Source: Desulfobulbaceae bacterium UBA5628 (GTDB lineage Bacteria; Desulfobacterota; Desulfobulbia; Desulfobulbales; Desulfurivibrionaceae). From it: a DNA stretch of 7,393 nt. Shown piece by piece: positions 1-4,450 of the stretch; the first letter of the stretch is position 1, and each line of letters begins with the position of its first letter. The notes under the pieces are model-generated. The model was not told the DNA's origin and did not search any database. It worked only from the letters and a program-made list of their open reading frames with translations. A program made the translations under genes and the position numbers. The stretch lies in contig DIKC01000070.1 in assembly GCA_002421565.1 (NCBI GenBank), positions 1 through 7,393 of the forward strand. The letters are read 5' to 3'.

Positions 1-179
1 GGCAGCATCAGGTCGAGGAGGATCATATCCGGCAGGCCGGCAGCCAGTTCCTCGCGGGCGGCGGCCAGGGAATCGGCGGTGCGCAGAGTGAAACCATGCA
101 GTTCCAGGTTGGCCTTGAGAACCATCAGGATGTCCGGGTCATCGTCAATGGCCAGCAGGGTGCGAGTACCATCGTTCAT
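1..179 (-). CDS. Response regulator, receiver domain (partial; C-terminus outside window)
   Basis: This is the cytoplasmic partner of the adjacent sensor kinase, accepting a phosphoryl group on an aspartate. Only the first 59 codons are in the window. They give a typical CheY-like receiver start: beta-1 with LLAIDDDPDIL and the acidic cluster D12-D14, then helix 1 (VLKANLELHGF), then DMILLDLML with the phospho-acceptor Asp56. The start ATG overlaps the kinase stop as ATGA (176-179). A GGAG Shine-Dalgarno lies 8 nt upstream, inside the last codons of the kinase, so the two proteins are almost certainly translationally coupled and form a cognate pair. The output domain is beyond the left edge, so I cannot say whether this is a DNA-binding regulator, an enzyme or a stand-alone receiver. 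Confidence 0.93.
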   Translation of the reverse strand, partial: MNDGTRTLLAIDDDPDILMVLKANLELHGFTLRTADSLAAAREELAAGLPDMILLDLML

Positions 180-1831
180 GCCGACAACTCCGGTGTTTGG
201 GGAATGGTGAAAAAGAAGCGCGCCCCTGATTCGTGGCCTGGGGCGGTCATCCCGATAGCGCCGCCGTGGGCCTCGATAATGCCGCGGCAGATCGCCAGGC
301 CCAAGCCGCTCCCCTCCTTATTGCCCAATTTGTAGAACTTGTCAAAAATCTTTTCCCGTTCGGTGGCCGGAACTCCCGGCCCCTGGTCGATCATCTCCAC
401 CATCACGCCGTCCGGCTCGGCGGCGGCCCGGACGGTCACCGTCGAATGGGCAGGCGCGAATTTCAGGGCATTGCCCATGAGATTGGTGAGTACCTGCCGG
501 ATGCGGTCTTCATCGGCCCTGATCGGCAAAGCCGCCGACAGCAAGCTGGCAAGCTCCACCTCCTTGTCCTTGGCGATAAAGGAGAAAGCGGCGACGATTT
601 CCCGAATTACCGCCGCCAGGTCAAAATCGGTACGGTGCAGCACCGCCACCGCGTTCATTTCAATCCGCTCCAGATCGAGCATGATATTGACCATCCGGAT
701 CAGGCGATCGGTATTTTTTCCGATCAGCTCGAAGAAGGCGAGCATCTCGTTGATCCGGCAGCCGCCTGCCGCAGCCGGCGCCAGGGTGGCGATTTTCGCG
801 GAGACGTATTCAATGGATCCCTTGATCGAGGTGAGCGGGGTGCGTAGTTCGTGGGAGGCGCGGGCGATGAAGTCCGACTTGCGCTCGTTCATCGCCTCTA
901 GCTGCTGGTTGGCCTCCTGCAACTGCCGGTTGGCGGTGGCCAAGTCCATCGTGGCGGCCCGGATTTTGTCCTCCAGGCCGAGGTGATAGTCGGTGAGTCG
1001 TTCGGCCATGTCGGCAAAGGTGAGGGCAAGTTCCTCCAGTTCGTCGCCGGTGCGTGGAAGCGCGGCATCATCATAGCGCCGGCCCTCGGAAAATTGACCC
1101 ATCGAGGCGGAAAGTTTTTTTATCGGCGTTATTACCAGACGGTGGGTCATCACGATTATCGCCCCGCTCAGCACCGCCACCACCAACAGCATGGACGTAA
1201 ACATGGTTCGCCGGTTGCGGGTGGCAGCGGCAAAGGTCTCGCTCATGGGCAGGGTGACGCTGATCGCTCCCCGCACGTCTCCAACCGTATAGTTTTGACG
1301 GTCATGGCAGCGTAGGCAGACATCCTCCACATAGAGAGGAGCAATATAACGCAGATAGGGGTGGCGGTTGATGGTCTCGAGGCCGATGAATTCCTTCAGC
1401 CCTTTTTGTTCAAAGGCGAGAAGGGCGGTGCGTTCGAAAGAATCCGGAGCATTTTCCGGGTTAGTTAATTGCAAACTGGTGATGTGAAACCAGAATAATC
1501 CTTGTTCGCGAGCGTACTTGGCCAGTTCCTTGGTAACCATGGCCGGAGTTTCCCGGACAAAGCGGCGGCCTTGCGTATCGATGATCTCCGGGTCGCTGAC
1601 ATAGGGGGTCGGTTCCAGCCGAGGCAGTTTTTCCACCAGAATCCCGCCGTGATCGGCGATCCACTTGCGCATCAGTACGATCTGACGAAATACCGCTCTG
1701 GCTTCGTTTTCCGCCTGCTGGATAATCAGCCGTTCCTGGCGCTGATTGATCACATAAAAGGTGGCCCCAAGGGCGACCAGCATGGTCAGGCTGCATCCGA
1801 TAATGAATTTGAGACTGAGTGTAAAACGCAT
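176..1831 (-). CDS. Membrane sensor histidine kinase with periplasmic c-type haem (Tll0287-like/DUF3365) domain
   Basis: A 551-aa sensor kinase that autophosphorylates on His and passes phosphate to the overlapping response regulator. The domains, in order, are: an N-terminal membrane segment (about 7-28); a periplasmic sensor (about 30-208) resembling the Tll0287-like/DUF3365 family, with NPENAPDSFE and APLYVEDVCLRCHD; a second membrane segment (about 210-229); a HAMP linker (about 230-282); a short coiled coil (about 285-315); HisKA with phospho-acceptor H327 in SHELRTPLTS; and HATPase_c. The ATPase domain has an N box with N450 and N454, a G1 box DQGPGV (482-487), an F box FDKFYK, and a G2 box GSGLGL (507-512). 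The CxxCH motif (C172, C175, H176) would bind one covalent haem c once exported, so the signal is probably redox state or a small ligand. HisKA carries a slightly long Ala/Gly-rich segment after the H box (about 347-358). All catalytic residues look intact. The start has only a weak Shine-Dalgarno (GGACAGG). Confidence 0.95.
   Translation of the reverse strand: MRFTLSLKFIIGCSLTMLVALGATFYVINQRQERLIIQQAENEARAVFRQIVLMRKWIADHGGILVEKLPRLEPTPYVSDPEIIDTQGRRFVRETPAMVTKELAKYAREQGLFWFHITSLQLTNPENAPDSFERTALLAFEQKGLKEFIGLETINRHPYLRYIAPLYVEDVCLRCHDRQNYTVGDVRGAISVTLPMSETFAAATRNRRTMFTSMLLVVAVLSGAIIVMTHRLVITPIKKLSASMGQFSEGRRYDDAALPRTGDELEELALTFADMAERLTDYHLGLEDKIRAATMDLATANRQLQEANQQLEAMNERKSDFIARASHELRTPLTSIKGSIEYVSAKIATLAPAAAGGCRINEMLAFFELIGKNTDRLIRMVNIMLDLERIEMNAVAVLHRTDFDLAAVIREIVAAFSFIAKDKEVELASLLSAALPIRADEDRIRQVLTNLMGNALKFAPAHSTVTVRAAAEPDGVMVEMIDQGPGVPATEREKIFDKFYKLGNKEGSGLGLAICRGIIEAHGGAIGMTAPGHESGARFFFTIPQTPELSA
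188..191 (-). promoter_or_regulatory. Ribosome binding site of the response regulator
   Basis: Read on the minus strand, GGAG sits 8 nt before the regulator ATG (179-177), within the 3' end of the kinase gene. Together with the 4-base ATGA overlap it fixes the regulator start and implies coupled translation. Confidence 0.7.
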
Positions 1832-1842
1832 GACCTGTCCGT

Positions 1843-1866
1843 GCGCCCGGCGATGGGACGCTTTTT
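1843..1866 (+). terminator. Terminator-like hairpin followed by five T
   Basis: On the plus strand GCGCCC (1843-1848) pairs with GGG-A-CGC (1855-1861), leaving one bulged A and a six-base loop. TTTTT follows at 1862-1866. The shape is that of a small intrinsic terminator reading rightward, just upstream of the cyclase promoter. It would stop plus-strand transcription coming through the kinase gene, or, read on the other strand, form a hairpin in the kinase leader 11 nt before its ATG. The stem is short and bulged, so chance is a real possibility. Confidence 0.25.
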
Positions 1867-1869
1867 AAA

Positions 1870-1898
1870 TTTACTTTCCCCCAAGAAGGCCATATTAT
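1870..1898 (+). promoter_or_regulatory. Candidate sigma70-type promoter for the cyclase gene
   Basis: TTTACT (1870-1875, four of six matches to TTGACA) and TATTAT (1893-1898, five of six matches to TATAAT) are separated by exactly 17 bp in the divergent region. Transcription would begin near 1904-1906 and leave a leader of about 45 nt. The spacing and -10 match make this the best promoter candidate in the window. Confidence 0.5.
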
Positions 1899-1938
1899 CC
1901 GGGTCGCGGATGATATGCAATCAATGGCTTTTGTGAAC

Positions 1939-1943
1939 AGGAG
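1939..1943 (+). promoter_or_regulatory. Ribosome binding site of the cyclase gene
   Basis: AGGAG lies 6 nt before the ATG at 1950, a near-ideal Shine-Dalgarno. It supports this start over later in-frame Met codons and over an extension upstream. Confidence 0.75.
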
Positions 1944-1949
1944 CAGATT

Positions 1950-3383
1950 ATGCAAGATAGTCAACCGCCGGAACCGGAAGAAGCCGTTTTTGAACGCCAC
2001 CTGGCCACTATCATGATGGCGGATGTGGTCGGCTACAGCCGGATGATGGGAGAGAGCGAAGAACGCACGGTGCGAATGCTGCGCGGCCACCGGGAGGTCT
2101 TTGATGCCTTGCTCAAGGCCCATCGCGGCCGGATTTTCAATACCGCCGGCGATGCCATCCTGGCAGAATTTCCCAGCGCGGTGGAGGCGGTGCGCTGCGC
2201 CACCGAAATCCAGTCGGCCCTGCGTACCCGCAACGAGCATTTTCCGGAAGATCAACGGATGTGGTTCCGGATCGGGATCAATCTCGGCGATGTCATTTCC
2301 CAGGGAACCGATTTGCTCGGCGACGGGGTCAATGTCGCGGCCCGGATTCAGACCGTGGCCGAGCCGGGCGGGGTCTGTATTTCCGGCAGTGTTTACGATC
2401 AGATTCAGAACAAGCTCACCCTTCAATTCAAAATGATGGGCGAACGCAGTTTTAAAAACATCGCCCAGCCGATCCGTACCTTTTCCATCTCCGAATCGGA
2501 AAGCGGTTCCATGCCGACGAGCGTATCGTTGCCGCCCCCCAAAAAGAGTTCCAGGGCGACGCTGATTATCGCGCTGGCCGGTGGGCTTTTCCTGCTGGCG
2601 GCGGCTGGCGCCGGTTACTGGCTTTATCAGGGCGGGGAGCAAAACCGGCAGGTCGAGGAAACACGCCAGGCCGTTGTCTTGGAGCAGGAAGCGGCCCGGG
2701 AATTGCGCCAGGCGCTTGAATTGGAGCGGCAAGCGGCCGAAGCGCAACGGCGGCTGATCGAGGAAGAGGCCGCCTTGGCGGCCAGGGAACGGGAGATGGC
2801 CGAGGAGGCGCAGCGGCAGGCCCGGGAGGTGCAGTTGGCGGCGGAGGCCGCCAGGCGTCAAGCTCGGCTGGAGGCTGAGGCGGAATTTGCCAAGGCGGCC
2901 CTGGAGCGGGCGGAGCTGGAAAAACAGCGCCTGGATCAGGAACTTAAACAGGTTGCGGCGGAAAAGAAAACGGCCGAGGCCCAGCGTGTGGCCTTAGAGG
3001 CTCAGGCCGCCCAAGCCGCCCAGGCGACCAAGGCGACCCAGGAAAAAGCAGCGGCCGCGGTCAGTCCCTTTGACGGTATCTATGAGGGCAGTCTGTGCAA
3101 TGAGGCAACGGCTGATCGTGATCGGATTTGCTGGTCGGTGCTTCTTAAAGTGATGAAGGGTGAGCTTGCTGCCACCTGGCCGACCCGGAGCGGTAAACCA
3201 GGGGTGGTTAAAGGAACAATTACCCCTGAGGGGGCGGTTGCCATGGTGCTAGATGGCTGGAAGCCCGATGGTCAGGCGATTAGCGCCAGCCTTAACGGCA
3301 AAGCGGAACAGAACATGATCAAGGCCAGCGGTAAATGGGAGATGGGGTTACCGGTAAGCGGTGAATGGAAAAAGGGCGACTGA
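1950..3383 (+). CDS. Class III adenylate/guanylate cyclase domain protein, membrane-anchored, with long Ala/Glu-rich helix
   Basis: A 477-aa protein expected to make a cyclic nucleotide from ATP or GTP. The N-terminal cyclase domain (about 15-180) is cytoplasmic. It has metal-binding D25 (MADVVGYSR) and D68 (NTAGDAILAEF), D121 and the VNVAAR element with N128 and R132 that stabilise the transition state, and the family signatures FRIGINLGDVI and AEPGGVCIS. Asparagine (N64) occupies the place where many bacterial adenylyl cyclases have the purine-recognising lysine (KTxGD), so substrate identity is uncertain. A membrane segment follows (about 203-226), preceded by KKSSR. Next comes a charged Ala/Glu/Gln/Arg helix (about 230-368) that resembles TolA-type or coiled-coil stalks. 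A small domain of about 105 residues ends the protein (FDGIYEGSL to GEWKKGD), with Gly/Trp-rich, probably beta-strand character and two Cys (383, 394). Basic residues before the membrane segment suggest that the stalk and end domain are periplasmic. The gene is monocistronic, divergent from the kinase and convergent with the SWIM gene. Confidence 0.9.
   Translation: MQDSQPPEPEEAVFERHLATIMMADVVGYSRMMGESEERTVRMLRGHREVFDALLKAHRGRIFNTAGDAILAEFPSAVEAVRCATEIQSALRTRNEHFPEDQRMWFRIGINLGDVISQGTDLLGDGVNVAARIQTVAEPGGVCISGSVYDQIQNKLTLQFKMMGERSFKNIAQPIRTFSISESESGSMPTSVSLPPPKKSSRATLIIALAGGLFLLAAAGAGYWLYQGGEQNRQVEETRQAVVLEQEAARELRQALELERQAAEAQRRLIEEEAALAAREREMAEEAQRQAREVQLAAEAARRQARLEAEAEFAKAALERAELEKQRLDQELKQVAAEKKTAEAQRVALEAQAAQAAQATKATQEKAAAAVSPFDGIYEGSLCNEATADRDRICWSVLLKVMKGELAATWPTRSGKPGVVKGTITPEGAVAMVLDGWKPDGQAISASLNGKAEQNMIKASGKWEMGLPVSGEWKKGD
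3003..3038 (+). repeat. Degenerate 9-bp tandem repeat within the cyclase helix
   Basis: Four consecutive nine-base units of the form (C/A)A(G/A) GC(C/G) (G/A)CC encode Q-A-A, Q-A-A, Q-A-T and K-A-T, ending the alanine-rich helix. The units are in frame, so copy-number change would lengthen or shorten the stalk without breaking the protein. Confidence 0.6.
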
Positions 3384-3384
3384 A

Positions 3385-4428
3385 TCAACGATTAAAATTC
3401 GGCGTACTTTGATCTTTGCCCGGCAACACTCCGTCCCGCAACATTTTTTCCAGGATGGCGCAAAGTTCCGTCTTACTGTAAAGGGTGGGCGTGGCGGCCG
3501 CTTTCTTGCCGACTTTCTGGTCCGTAGTTATTTTTGGTTTTCTTTCGCCGGCACGGCGTAAACGGGTCTTGCCGGACTGGCTCGATTTGGCTGAATTACT
3601 TGATTTTGCAGTTTTCTTGGCATTGATCGGCTTGTCCATTTTGTGGGGGGCCTGATTCTGGGTAACGTTAACGGGCGGGGATTCCGTAAAGGGGAGCGGT
3701 TCGTAGGCCAGGTCGATGCCGAAGAGGGCGCCGAGATCGCCATCTTCCATTACCCGGGCGCTTTTGCGAGTGCTGTCGGCCAGGATGCGGGCGCTGCTTT
3801 CACGTACCGCCCCGGCGATCAGATCTGCCATCTCCACCCGGCGTAGGGTGAAAAAAAGCGCCGGTTCCTCGTCAAGGCGAGCCCCGACTCCGTAAAGGGT
3901 GGCGGCCACATGTTTGCACATGTTGGCCCAGTCCGGGCAGGAACATTGAAAGCTTATTTCGGCCGGCGCCGGGAAAAGACCTTCCCCCGCCGCCATGAAT
4001 ATATCGGCCAGCTCAGCCGGGAACCGACCGGCCAGCAGGTCGGGCAAGGCTTCGATTCGCCCCTGGCAACACTCTTTGATTTTTTGCCATTTGGCCGGAA
4101 CCAGGGCCTTAATGGTCACCATCACCTCGTAGGGTTTGCTTCTGCTGCCCTGAACCAGGGCTCGGATTTCTCCGGCCGCGATTTGCAGATCAAGTACCGC
4201 CCCGTGCCGAACATAGCTTCGCCCGCGGCCGATTCGGTTGCTGTAGTCGGCATAGCGTTCAAGATTGGCGTTCCAGCCTTTTCCCCACCAGGTGCGGGCC
4301 AGGCCATGCCCTTTCAGGGTCACCGGCCGAATGGCGGGATTCTTGTCTCGCAGTTGGGCAAGTTTTTTGAGTGCCGTGGCCTTCTTGGCGGCCACTGAAA
4401 CGTATTTGGGGAAAAAAGAATAACGCAT
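3385..4428 (-). CDS. SWIM zinc-finger protein with lysine-rich C-terminal tail
   Basis: A 347-aa protein of the bacterial SWIM family that is commonly encoded beside SNF2 helicases. The N-terminal part carries conserved-looking blocks (RTWWGKGWNANLERYADY, 46-62, then GRSYVRHGAVLDLQI). The SWIM finger CxCx6CxH uses C162, C164, C171 and H173 (CSCPDWANMCKHVAATLYG) and should bind one zinc ion; SWIM domains are thought to contact DNA or proteins. After a DEEPALFFTLR block the sequence turns into a low-complexity Lys/Ser/Ala tail (about 260-315), ending in a short, probably helical segment (about 317-335). The start is set by an AAGGAG Shine-Dalgarno 8 nt upstream. The gene begins 22 bp after the SNF2 stop and is surely co-transcribed with it. 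The role is probably as a DNA- or partner-binding subunit for the helicase, but no biochemical function is established for it. Confidence 0.9.
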   Translation of the reverse strand: MRYSFFPKYVSVAAKKATALKKLAQLRDKNPAIRPVTLKGHGLARTWWGKGWNANLERYADYSNRIGRGRSYVRHGAVLDLQIAAGEIRALVQGSRSKPYEVMVTIKALVPAKWQKIKECCQGRIEALPDLLAGRFPAELADIFMAAGEGLFPAPAEISFQCSCPDWANMCKHVAATLYGVGARLDEEPALFFTLRRVEMADLIAGAVRESSARILADSTRKSARVMEDGDLGALFGIDLAYEPLPFTESPPVNVTQNQAPHKMDKPINAKKTAKSSNSAKSSQSGKTRLRRAGERKPKITTDQKVGKKAAATPTLYSKTELCAILEKMLRDGVLPGKDQSTPNFNR

Positions 4429-4436
4429 CGGCGCTG

Positions 4437-4442
4437 CTCCTT
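4437..4442 (-). promoter_or_regulatory. Ribosome binding site of the SWIM gene
   Basis: On the minus strand AAGGAG stands 8 nt before the ATG at 4428-4426, in the 22-bp gap after the helicase stop. This strong site confirms the start and suggests independent initiation on the operon mRNA. Confidence 0.75.
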
Positions 4443-4450
4443 ATGTTTCT

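Larger units (their letters stand above)
1832..1949. promoter_or_regulatory. Divergent intergenic control region between kinase and cyclase
   Basis: These 118 bp separate the start codons of the leftward kinase and the rightward cyclase, so both promoters should lie here unless transcription starts within genes. The stretch is more AT-rich than its surroundings around 1861-1925. For the leftward gene I see only weak -10-like sequences, for example GATAAT read on the minus strand at 1899-1894, with no well-placed -35. I see no clear inverted-repeat operator or sigma54 (-24/-12) element. Confidence 0.7.

Noticed and set aside
233..1315. Several plus-strand open frames of 110-215 codons opposite the kinase gene
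   Set aside because: All lie within the well-supported kinase on the other strand, show no domain signature and lack convincing ribosome sites; they are shadows.
1461..2861. Long minus-strand open frame (466 codons) crossing the kinase start, the divergent region and the cyclase gene
   Set aside because: It is antisense to the cyclase and out of frame with the kinase. Its translation is Gly/Pro/Arg/His-rich with no recognisable domain, as expected of the complement of GC-rich coding sequence. The overlapped genes have clear conserved motifs.
3348..3357. Perfect 10-bp palindrome TTACCGGTAA near the cyclase 3' end
   Set aside because: It is too short for a terminator stem, has no loop and no T-tract, and sits inside codons, so it is not supported as a terminator or operator.
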